From assembly GCF_000327385.1 (NCBI RefSeq), contig NW_008708987.1, positions 770,939 through 834,938 on the forward strand: DNA of 64,000 nucleotides, in the 5' to 3' direction. Numbering within the stretch: position 1 is the stretch's first letter; each line of letters begins with the position of its first letter. Source of the DNA: Lottia gigantea. Taxonomy: Eukaryota > Mollusca > Gastropoda > Lottiidae. The notes below the pieces were generated by a model. That model was not told the origin of the DNA. It ran no database searches and saw only the letters and a list, made by a program, of their open reading frames with translations. The position numbers were made by a program, and so were the translations under genes. Positions 1 to 9,849 of this stretch are shown piece by piece.

Positions 1-175
1 CCCCCCCCCCTTTGCAGCCCCGAAAGCAAGCTTTTCTGGCAAAAATTTCATAACTAGGTTAGACGTATACCTGGCTCCGCCACAGTGGCCACACCACTGA
101 CACCCTAGTCAAACACCCCCAGGAGTGAAAATACCCCAGGTTGGGGAACTGGGGTAGTAGGGGAAGGGCTAATTC
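1..175. repeat. Dispersed repeat fragment ending in a hAT-like terminus
   Basis: The first 60 bases (C-run, then CAGCCCCGAAAGCAAG and CTAACTAGGTTA) recur near 35790-35900, and a diverged copy lies near 16840-16945. Bases 95-165 (ACACCCTAGT, ACCCCAGGTTGGGGAAC) recur in altered form at 33875-33940. The sequence is probably a non-autonomous DNA transposon fragment. No coding sequence is visible from 1 to 1438. Confidence 0.45.
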
Positions 176-731
176 GTTCAAGACTTGCTACCTTGTAGAT
201 TTCAGGGCATAACACGAACATCTAAGTAGGCTCATATAAAGGGTTCTTTCTTACAATTTTACCGTTTTAGCTTCCTATTGTACCTGGAACGTCTGTTCTA
301 CTGGGGAGCCTCGGGCGTGCCTAATTGAGTTACTCGACGTTACATAATCCAAACGTCACTGTATTTGCAGACTGTAGTAAAGAGACACAGTAACCCCCCT
401 TTGTGAGTCTTGATCTTATTACTATTTGTGGGCATTTCTTGCGCTTTGTCGTAGACATATAGAATTAGTCTGGATATTCCTCTGAAATACGCAGTTGTCT
501 TAAAAAAGCAATGTAGGCCGAAACTTAATGACCCTTATTTAAAGCTTCAACAGCCACGTTTCACTCTTGATGACCATAAAGAGATCCGGGGGTTGTAATG
601 GAGAATATTTGAAGCCATTTTCTTGGCCATTTCCTGTTATCAGATTATATTATATGTATTCCCTCAATGCGTTCATATCTTCATATCTACCATATACGTT
701 CTTGCTAATTCAAATATTTGTAAATTATAAT

Positions 732-995
732 ATTTAAAGGGATTGCAATTAGGTTTTTAAAAAAATGTTATGTCTATCGGGGTCACTAAAAGCATCAATT
801 TGCATCATTTCAATTTTCAAGCAGACGTCTGTGGTTCCTGCATTTCAACTAAAACTAAGTGTTTGGTGGCGTCACTATTCGCGAAGGGACTTATGTGATA
901 AAGCAAATTTAGCTATTAGACGTCATCAATTGGAATTGTACAAATCACAGATGTCTGCTTGAAATTGGAATGATGCCAATTGGTATACAACACAT
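732..995. mobile_element. Palindromic MITE-like element
   Basis: The left end TTTAAAGGGATTG matches the ends of related copies near 33080, 43000 and 45330. Inside, GCATCATTTCAATTTTCAAG and CAGACGTCTGTG at 795-833 are mirrored by CACAGATGTCTG and a GAAATTGGAATGATGC-type arm at 944-980, so the element can fold back on itself. No open frame of note. It sits upstream of the visible TKFC exons, probably in an intron. Confidence 0.55.
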
Positions 996-1438
996 TGGCG
1001 GGCGTTTCCGAGGCCGACAAATTTGGCTCTAACATTTTCCATTTCCTCAACTGATGTGATCTTACGATCAAGTTTGTCTTAAGCACAGTATTTTTCAACT
1101 ATAAAATTCCAAACTTACGACAAATTCATATTCTAAGAGAAACGGGGCATAGAGGACCGTTGTAAATATCTTATGGGTAGCTGTCAGTGACCTCTTTCAG
1201 CTGGTTAACCGAATTATTAGACGATTGTTTGTCTTAAAGCTAATAGGTTTCCTGAAAATTACGATTATTAGTTAACGTTTATCAGTTCTGGAGTTTGAAC
1301 AGGTCCAAGATAAATTTATTAAAATGGCATGTCAACCTCTACACGACTGATCGATTGTTCTCGAACGACTTATTTTAATATTTCACTTTTCCTTTATCTT
1401 ACCTACTCAGTCCTATAATTACCGTTTTATATTTTCAG

Positions 1439-3183
1439 TTCTATTAGAAAGTATTGGAGAAAAAGATGATCCTGGATTACCAATTAACTGTCCTTATAGA
1501 TTAGCTTTGAAATTATCCAACATCGCTGAAAATCATATGGGAGGATCGACCGGGGCTGTGAGTTAGGAGCTTTCGCAATCAAACATTTTTAACTTTTAAC
1601 ACGCTATTATGTCGATACAATTCGCATTCTGTCCAAAGAAAACAGCAATTGAGCCCACCGCAGTCTACATCTGATCACAGAAAACGATTAATTTGTCATA
1701 CTAGTCCGAAAAGCTCTGAACCTTTCCACATGATGTCATATGTTCAAGCCTTTGGAAAGGGTAAGAGCCTCTCGGACTATCCCAAAACCAGTCATAATCT
1801 GACCCTGCTTCAGGCACACAGATGCGTTCCTACGGGGACGGAAAAAAACTGACCCGACAGCCTCTCTCGGCAATAAAATTATGTGTCACCTCCACCTGAA
1901 TTGCCACTTCGGTCACAATCTGATAACAGAAAATTGCCATTGTGCCCTTCGTAGTCTAACTCTCGCCACTGTGCCAATGTCAGCTACAGATTATTCGGAA
2001 AAGAAAAGAATTTGCTTTTTTGAGAAAAAACATGATTAATGATTTGCTTTCAGCTTTATAGTATGTTTCTAACATCTGGTGCTGCAAGTTTGAAACAGGA
2101 TATAAGTCGAGTGTCTTGGTGTCGAGCTCTAGAGCAAGGAATAAACGCCATCAAAAAGTATGTACATGCATAATCAAAAGAAATATACAAGGTGGTTGAT
2201 TGGCCTATAATGCATTGCACTGTCCTTATCTGGGTCAATTGAAAAAACACCCTGTCTAATACGAACGGTCGTTAGTACAAGTTTGACTACCTATTTCAGA
2301 TATGGTGGTGCCGAAGAAGGTGATAGAACTATGGTATGTGGCTCAATTTCTCACTATATGCCTCTACTAGTTTGGCAATGGCTAGCCAGACCTGCATATC
2401 AGGTCTAAGGGCAGGTATAGCAGGCTTTGTCGGACTAGTCATGGACCATTCATGAATCTTAACAATGACGTGTGCCCTTTATGGCAATTGGCTACGAACC
2501 ATCATGTTTCTGAAGAAGTTTCCACTATCCAGAATCCATTCGACGACTGATATAATAATATAATATTCTTATTCTTTATAATATTTCTTAGTTTCATTTC
2601 AGTTAGACCCTCTATGTTCTGTTAGTGAAGTCTTGAAGAAAGAAATACACAATGATGATATGGTAGCAATTCTCAATCTGATAAACCAAGTTAGTATGAT
2701 TTTATCTCTGTAAAAAAATCAAAAATGTAAAAGAGGCTTCAGATTAAGGCGTCCCGAAGATCCTCGTCTGAATTACTGCCTCCATCATCGACTTTACGAC
2801 ACTGCTATAGCTGAAATCGTTGATCTCAACTATCCCTGTCACTTTTGTATTGTTTTAATGAAAATTATACTTGTAATTCGTCTGCAATTTAATAAAAAAA
2901 ATTGTCGGGTATTAGTTTTAAAATGTTATACAGGTCATAGGAATTTAGATGTATCAGTAGCCATCAGCGAAAATTAAGACAAATATATACCCCTTTGTTA
3001 AATATTTTTTTTGTTTTGCAGACAGCGACAGAGAAAGCACAAGCCACGTCATCTATGAAAGCACAGGCTGGAAGAGCGAGTTATGTTAGATCAGATAGAC
3101 TCACACAACCAGACCCCGGAGCCACAGCAGTGTCTATCTGGATAAAAGCACTTGTAGAAACCTTTAAGATATATAGCAGTTGA
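1439..3183 (+). CDS. TKFC: Triokinase/FMN cyclase (dihydroxyacetone kinase), C-terminal five exons, 5' part off the window
   Basis: Exons 1439-1557, 2054-2157, 2300-2333, 2603-2689 and 3022-3183 each have AG acceptors and GT donors, and their phases join without a stop. The product matches the end of the DhaL (DAK2) domain: MGGSTGALYSMF corresponds to the family's GG(S/T)(S/T)GALYG(L/M)F nucleotide-binding segment, followed by EEGDRTM and the strongly conserved AGRASYVRSDRLTQPDPGA near the C-terminus. In this family the DhaL domain binds ATP, and the protein phosphorylates dihydroxyacetone or glyceraldehyde and can form cyclic FMN, acting in the cytosol. The stop is TGA at 3181-3183. The first exon seen begins with two bases completing a codon, so upstream exons exist. 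I found none between 1 and 1438, so the DhaK domain and the start of DhaL lie to the left. Identity is firm; substrate is by family only. Confidence 0.93.
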
Positions 3184-4861
3184 CTTTAGTTAAAGATTTT
3201 CATGCAGCCTCTGACTCGAGGTTTGAATAGATAATTACAGCTTTATGGATGAGTTCAAATTTCACAGGTTTTCGGCACAAGTTTTGTGGCTTGTCCTTGA
3301 CTAGCAAATATAGACTAGTGAATATATAAAAGACTATAGTTTTTATCCCAAACAATGCTTGTGTGTGAGAACTCTCGTGATACATATTTGTATTATGAAA
3401 GACATTAAAATAACATGATGGGTGAGTTCAAATTTCAAAAGTTTTCAACAAAAGGTTTTGGATTTATCCTTGTCTGAAACGCATGAGCTGGAGATTGTGT
3501 AACACTCTATTTTCAACAGTGTGTAAGATCTCTAAGAAGTTATTCCGAGCAATCTGTATATTTAAAAGTATTGTAGCACTGTTATAAAAGATGATCACCA
3601 AAGGCAGAAGATGTCTGTGAAATTGCCACCAGAAGGTGGGAGTATAATTATTCTTTACGTGTAAGTTATGCCAGAAGGCCGATGTACAACACACGAACGC
3701 GTGATATGCAAACTATTTTCAGACTTCCAACTGTTCAGTGTCTCTGATAAAATACACTTTAAGGCATGGAATTTAAATTTTCCCAGAAAAATTTATATTT
3801 GTACATCAAGCGATCCAGATTGACACAAAGCCTGGAGGATAAGCCAGATTAAGGTTTACTAATCTTAATCCATATCAAGTACTTAATGGAACCTTTTCTT
3901 TCCTTCGGGATAAAATGTCCCTGTCTATTGGCATGATAGGCCATATTTTATGAATTAAATGAAATGAAACTGGTTGGGCTCATGGGGATGGGTTAACGCA
4001 ATGCAGTGTGAAATGAGGGCAATTTGGCTTACTCTGTTTCTATTTCAAACTGTCGAAGCATCTTTAAAGTGTACAGTCAGCAGCAAAAGAGGCTTTTTGT
4101 CCCACCAGAAAAACTAGACGCTTCATGTCACCCTACGCCCTCCACCATTTACAGGGTTAAAATCCAAGGTATGATATAGATTCGTGGGCCTGAGGGTTTT
4201 CAAGCAAGTGTCTTGATACAACGACTATTTCTGTGGTATAGATATCACAAAATATGTTCATTAATTTGTTCGTTTTAATAATAAACAATAAGATAAACAT
4301 TAGACAATAGCATACACAACATTTATCTGTGTAGTTTCGTCAAATTAAAAATGTATAAGTAATTATTGTTTTATTTGCTTTCTCTGATCTGATCTGATAA
4401 CTCGTGTATTTTCACGAGTAACTTACTGTATTACATTTTATAAAATGTTTCTAGGCAATTTGTGCTGCTTTCTAGACAGCTGTAAATTTAAACACTAATT
4501 ACTAGTCGACAGTAAAATGATATTCACATAATATTATTAATGAAATATAATTTTACAGCGACTTCAAATTAAACCTAGCGAAAACTATTAAAGGAACTTT
4601 TGTGAAAGTTCAATCAGCATTACGGAAACTGCCGAGAATTGCCGAATGCAGCTGACACAATCGGTTTACCGTGAAGGTTCTGCTAGCGTTCTGCAATTCA
4701 TCTTTACGGGAATACCGAAGATTGTCGAATGTAGCTGACATAGCAATCCATTTAACTTTTTAGAATAAAAATCCGACACCCAGGTCACCTACAATTCAAT
4801 AACCTTTTTTTTTTTACCAGGATAACACGTTGGGTTCTTGTCTTCCAGGCCTTTGACCTAT

Positions 4862-5178
4862 TGGGCCGCGGTGGCTCAGGAAGTTAGATGCTTGATCGCT
4901 AGCTTGAAGGTCCAAGGTTCAATTCCGGCATAGGTCGAGATAATACCTGTCAGTGATATAGGTAAGCGGGGCTGACATGGAAAAAGCGTCGAGTGGTTCG
5001 GATGGGACAATAAACCGAGGCTGTGCATGTTAAAGATCACTAGACAGTTGGAAATCGAAAAAGAGTAGGCTAATGCCGCTGTCCTGGCAAAATTTCCCTC
5101 ATGGCATGTCGTTGCCCTTCTTCATTAGCCCACATGGTACAGAAAAATAGGACGTAAAACTCCATTCATTTCATTTCC
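4862..5178 (+). mobile_element. tRNA-derived SINE, near full length, diverged
   Basis: It begins GCCGCGGTGGCTCAGG (box A region), followed by GGTTCAATTCC (box B). A shared body follows (GACATGGAAAAAGCGTC, GGGACAATAAACCGAGG, ATGTTAAAGATCAC), ending GGACGTAAAACTCCATTC and then ATTTCATTTC. The layout matches the copy at 28246-28603, with more substitutions. Confidence 0.8.
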
Positions 5179-5906
5179 CTTTGGCCCACTTCGTCGCACA
5201 ATTCGTACGAAGAGAATTGTGCTACCAAGTGATTCATAAGGACTGGTAGACAACCCAGCTTTCACCATGACTGTACTGCAGTACCATGTGGGGCACAGGT
5301 GCAATATCTGGATATGCCTTGATGGACTCAAAAGTTTCGCTAAATTCTCAAAAACTAGAGATCCCAAAAATGGATCGGAGCAACTCCCAATAAAAGTGAC
5401 ATTTTCTTAACGTGTAGATATCCCACCTGTAAATAATACCCGAGGAACGGGTAGAACCAGATTTGTCAAGTTAATTCAGACGATATTCAAACTTTAGATA
5501 TTTCCCAATGTATGAGAAGCCCACGTGTATTCTGTATTATATGTGGGTTGTATGGTTGATAGACTATATATTGGCTAGTATTCATTGAAAGATTATTACT
5601 GGAATCAATACACTCGTATTAAGACGTTGAGATAGTATAAGAGAAATCTAAAGACTGTTTAAGAAATATTTGCAGGAACTTAATCTCCATGGCATAAAAG
5701 GTAAGAATATCAAAGATTTTTTTCTTAACAATCTTACAATAATATTTTGTATGATTTTCTTCATAACTTTGTTTTATATTTTTAAACCATTTTTTTATTG
5801 ATTAAAAATCTTTCGAATCTGCTGAAAGTAATCATGTACTCCGTTTAGACAGAGCGTTATCACAAGCACTACGATTTTTGTCATCACTTGTTTCATAACT
5901 AACCAA

Positions 5907-6150
5907 AATGTAATACTAGTAACCAAAATGTAATACTAGTAACCAAAATTTAATGCTAGTAACCACAATGTAATACAAATAACCAAAATGTAATTGTTGT
6001 AACCAAAATGTAATACCTGTAACCAAAATGTAGTACTTGTAACCAAAATGTAATAGTTGTAACCAAAATGTAATACTAGTAACCAAAATTTGATAATTTG
6101 ATACTAGTAACCAAAATTTGATACTAGTAACCAAAATTTAATACTAATTC
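5907..6150. repeat. 20-bp minisatellite
   Basis: About 12 copies of a 20-bp unit, TAACCAAAATGTAATACTAG with variants (TTGTAATACCTG, TTTGATACTAG). One shifted unit near 6085-6100 breaks the register. An open frame on the minus strand here is only repeat translation. Confidence 0.9.
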
Positions 6151-6360
6151 AATACATATCAATTAGTGCATACTGTCACTTTGAAGGCCATGCTTCGCCA
6201 TTTTCGGAGGTTGATTTTTTCCAAATTGAACTTAATGACTGGTAAATGAAATTTGAAACATATAAGCTTACACATGGATTTGAAGGCTAAACTTTCGACC
6301 GTCAGCTGTGAACACTATTACTGATTAGCATAGCGGAACAATTTCTGTTTCTAAGAGTTC

Positions 6361-6650
6361 GGCTCAGTGAGTTAGACGCTCGATAAGCTGAAGGTCCAGG
6401 GTTCAATCCCGGAATAAATCGGGATAATACCTTCGGATTTTTCAAAACGGTAACTGACATGGAAAAAGCGTCTAGTTGTTCGGATGGGACAATAAACCGA
6501 GGCCCCGTGTGCACGTTAAAGATCCATCGACAGTTGGGAATCGATAAAGAGCAGGCTAAATGTTCCTCATTGCACCCTGCATGGTGTTGCCCGTCTTCAT
6601 TAGACCATATGGTGCAGAAAAGTAGGACCTAAAATTCCATTCATTTCATT
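6361..6650 (+). mobile_element. tRNA-derived SINE, 5'-trimmed copy
   Basis: It starts within box A (GGCTCAGTGAGTTAGACGCT) and carries box B as GGTTCAATCCC, the same body and the end CCATTCATTTCATTT. It has a shorter middle than the copy at 28246-28603. Confidence 0.8.
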
Positions 6651-6975
6651 TATAAGACTTACTTACGATTAACACCCGAAAATAATTAACCATGGCCTTT
6701 AAGACGTCCCAAGTTTTCCGCTGTCTGATGATAACACCTCTTACCCAATCCTATTCAACCAACAGTTGGAATCTCATTAATATATACTTTCTGTAATAAG
6801 TGCTAATTAACTGTGAGATGCCCTGTTTGTTCAACCGTGTAACGCTTTTCAATGGGAGTGTTGATATGACCCATGACAGATGGGTTTTGGGCAATAAAGG
6901 GACAGATTCGCCACCCGTTTAACCAATCATACCTTAGTCTCAGAAACGATTCGTCTTTTCTTGAGCTTGATGGAT

Positions 6976-7144
6976 CTGATGCCTCTGATGGATATTTTGA
7001 CAGTTGTCAGCTGGAGTAGAGTCAGAAGAAAAAGACCCTGTTAAATGGGAATTTTCCACACCTCCAAAAACCATCCTATTTAACAGGGCCTATTTTTTCT
7101 ATCTCTACACCGGCTGGCAGTTGTCCAAATGGCTATTAGAGGCT
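6976..7144. mobile_element. Foldback (MITE-like) element, family shared with 12490-12577
   Basis: The arms CCTCTGATGGATATTTTGAC and CTGTTAAAT on the left are mirrored by ATTTAACAG and an AGCCATTTGG/TTAGAGGC stretch on the right. The left arm is nearly the same as 12503-12535 (CCTCTGATAGATATTTTGAA), which shows one family. Confidence 0.6.
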
Positions 7145-7301
7145 GGAATAGAGACAGTTATTTCGGTCTACTGGACATTGTGAAGATGTTGGTAGTACTG
7201 TCTACTCTAGTGTAGATCTAATTACCTCTAAATATCATTTTTCACCCTGTTTATAGTGTTCTGTATTTATTTTTCAGATTGAAACATTGACAAAATTAAA
7301 A

Positions 7302-7763
7302 ATGGCGAATTGGTCTTTAATGGTAATATTTCTGGTATTAGCATCCTTTATCTGTGTAAATTCTTTTTTTCTTGTACCAGATTACTTATTTGACATTTCT
7401 GCTAGGAAATTTAACGTGAAACACATTACCCGAGAACCCATCAAAACCGTCCCTGACACCGTCATATCCGAAGGGGTCGCCGCAAATTCAAGAATTTCTC
7501 AATTTATCAAAATGCCATTTGCTCCGTGGCGCGGAAAACGTGCTGAAGGCAATATGGACAAACAGTGGAATATCCAGAATAAAAATTTAGAATCGTCCTC
7601 AGAACAGTGGGCGTTAAATAATCGCCTGAGAAAAGACAACAGTGTGATTTCTAATAAAGACAAATCTAAATACTTTGTGAACGACATTTCTAAAAGAGCA
7701 CAGAAAATTCAAAGACTGAAAAGATTCATTGCTTATAGTTACCGCTCACCGTTAAAACCTTAG
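7302..7763 (+). CDS. Secreted peptide precursor with Gly-Lys-Arg amidation site, candidate neuropeptide
   Basis: One exon encodes 153 residues. I chose the ATG at 7302 because it has a good context (AAAATGG) and is followed at once by a signal peptide (residues 1-21, hydrophobic core LMVIFLVLASFICV). An acceptor-like TTTTTCAG ends at 7277, so a 5' UTR exon probably lies upstream. Dibasic sites fall at 35-36 (RK), 79-80 (KR preceded by Gly78), 110-111 (RK), 131-132 (KR) and 140-141 (KR). PWRGKR at 76-80 is the classic signature for cleavage plus C-terminal amidation, and would give a peptide of about 41 residues (37-77) ending MPFAPWR-amide, or a shorter one. The last piece would be FIAYSYRSPLKP. 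The mature part has no cysteine. I do not recognise the family. Peptide-hormone nature is inferred from architecture, not homology; a secreted protein of other function is the alternative. Confidence 0.72.
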   Translation: MANWSLMVIFLVLASFICVNSFFLVPDYLFDISARKFNVKHITREPIKTVPDTVISEGVAANSRISQFIKMPFAPWRGKRAEGNMDKQWNIQNKNLESSSEQWALNNRLRKDNSVISNKDKSKYFVNDISKRAQKIQRLKRFIAYSYRSPLKP

Positions 7764-8213
7764 GTTTAAGGTGAAAGTGGTTATAAAAACATGTAATTGA
7801 AATTACGAAGGCACAAGCCGAGGAGAACCTTAGGGAAACTCAACAGGCATACAGACTGGTTTGATATTCAGGTGATGACGTCATTATATGTGAAATATCA
7901 TGAACGTAGGTACAGTTTGAAAACTAGGGCAGTTTCGTTTTTGCAACTTCCTGTAGAACTTGAGAACCAGGACGAATTAAATTTGGAATCGACAGGGAAA
8001 CAGTATATCTGACTTACTTTGCTTCTGAAACCAAAGGGGAAGCTCCATTTCTAAAATGACCCAGAAAAAGGCTGATAAAGATAGAGCAGTCCAGTTACTA
8101 TTGCGAATTTAATATTCCCCTATATTAGTTTTGATTGCAATGGAACTGAATATAGATGTCCATTGTGAAAAGCGAGATAGAAAGATTAGACTGTTATATC
8201 AACTGTAACCACG

Positions 8214-8219
8214 AATAAA
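8214..8219 (+). terminator. Candidate poly(A) signal of the peptide precursor gene
   Basis: AATAAA lies about 450 bases after the stop at 7763. It is the first canonical hexamer downstream on the plus strand that I noticed. No transcript data support it. Confidence 0.4.
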
Positions 8220-9166
8220 TGAATATTTATCGCATGAATGATGAGAGTAAATCAGGCTCTCGGATCCTTACTGAAGACATTGTCCGTTTCTTCAAGATGG
8301 AATACCTATACTTTATATACATGTACCAACAGATATCTTAGGAATGGATGTGGATCTTGTTATCGTCATGGAAAGAAAAACACGTCCGCGTCATGTGGCT
8401 ACCCCGACAAATCTGAACCTATCAGTGTCTCGGGCGTTATGTACTTATGAGATATCAGCACGTTTAGTCCCATATCTGATCAGTATATCACGCCTGAGGA
8501 ACGAGTATGTCCAAATTTGTCGAGCTACCATGTGGCAAAATAAATAAACCGGCCTTTAATTCCCAATTACGATAGCAAAATCAAAATCCATTCTTTATAT
8601 TTATATTGATCTATCTTTTCTAATAAATACTAAGTTATAATAAAAACACCAAAATCGTCTTCTTTTAAACGTAAAATGGCCTGAGGTTCTTTATTGCTTC
8701 AAATCACTAGTACCTGTCAATCAATTGAACGCCCCGCCCCGAACAATGTAAGAAAAATTCTTATGCCTGTGCCTGAGATTTCGAGAGTTGACCCGGTGTC
8801 GGCTACATATATAAAGCCTTCAAAGTACTTGGCAGTCAGGGTCCGAAGTTCAAAATCTTTGGAATAAAAATTAACCCCGTAACAGACTTGGCACACAGAA
8901 GACACACAACATCCAAATCAAGATACCCGTTCTCATTAACCCCAAAAGAAATCTCCATTTCATTTCATTTAATTTAATTTAATTTCCAAATCTAAGAAAT
9001 AACAGTCTATTGAGGTAAATACTTGACTTTATTATAGAAAATACATCAGAGTAAAGAGACTCGAATACAACACAATACTATTAGAAAAACAGAATGTAAA
9101 GTGTAAAATATTTACAAGGTAATACCAAGAACACACCCAGTCCGACAAATCGGAACCTACCAAGTT

Positions 9167-9222
9167 CCTCCGACGTGATATTCAAATAGTTCCGATATCC
9201 CATCCGAATATCACGTCGGAGG
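9167..9222. repeat. Perfect 17-bp inverted repeat with 22-bp spacer
   Basis: CCTCCGACGTGATATTC at 9167-9183 is exactly reversed at 9206-9222. It lies inside the larger dispersed repeat seen near 24780 and 8480 (ATATCACG, GAGGAA patches). Confidence 0.7.
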
Positions 9223-9849
9223 ATCTGGTTAGGGCCAGATTTAATTGACCACATGGGAAGGGATGTAACTCTAATTATATCTGAAATGCCAAGTTCCGAC
9301 AAAACGGAAATGTATTTAATTTCAATGGACTGGGAATGGACAGAGCTCCATTGTACAAAACGATATTAGTCTCGAATGTATTAAATAGTCTTCAGAAGTA
9401 TTAGAAATGTACGAAAATTTACTCACTTTTTCTATACATGTCTTTTTATATATCACAGAGTATCTTAAAATTACGAGTCGTCAATTTTGCCTTCGAATGC
9501 AGATAATTCTGAACACACATGGATTTCAAGGCTCAAATTTCGACGGTGATATGTGAACACTATTACTGATTAGCCCAGCTACAAAAATTCCAGTTTCTGA
9601 GACTAATAAATTAACAAATACTAATGCATTATAAACGTGAATAAAACGAATATGGCGAAGGTATAATAAAATATATGAATACTCGAATTATGAGTCTATA
9701 AATGTATATATGTTGCCTGGCGAAGTTATAATCAAAAAGCTTACTACAAACTAAACTAAAAGATAAACTATATATAAATAAACCCAAGTCTAAATGCGGT
9801 ATATGGGGGGTATGCACCCTCCCTGCTTCAATTTGTCAACCGATCCTAA

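Larger units (their letters stand above)
3184..7275. other. Intergenic stretch between TKFC and the peptide precursor; no gene seen
   Basis: After the TKFC stop an ATTAAA at about 3403-3408 could serve as a poly(A) signal. The rest holds a SINE tail fragment (about 3955-4090), a small diverged repeat at 4570-4760 related to 21660-21750, two SINE copies, a 20-bp minisatellite and a foldback element, listed separately. Frames in this stretch are short and lie in repeats. Confidence 0.6.
7764..9849. other. 3' UTR of the peptide gene, then intergenic repeats before the IFI44-like gene
   Basis: No exon is recognised on either strand. The stretch contains a perfect 17-bp inverted repeat (9167-9222), AT-rich filler and diverged copies of a repeat that also appears near 5240-5470 and 24760-24960 (GAGGAACGGGTAG/ATATCACG patches). 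TTTATT near 9030 could be the poly(A) signal (minus strand) for the gene ending at 9850. Confidence 0.5.

Noticed and set aside
5916-6134. 72-codon minus-strand frame rich in Phe, Trp and Tyr
   Set aside because: It is the translation of the 20-bp minisatellite.
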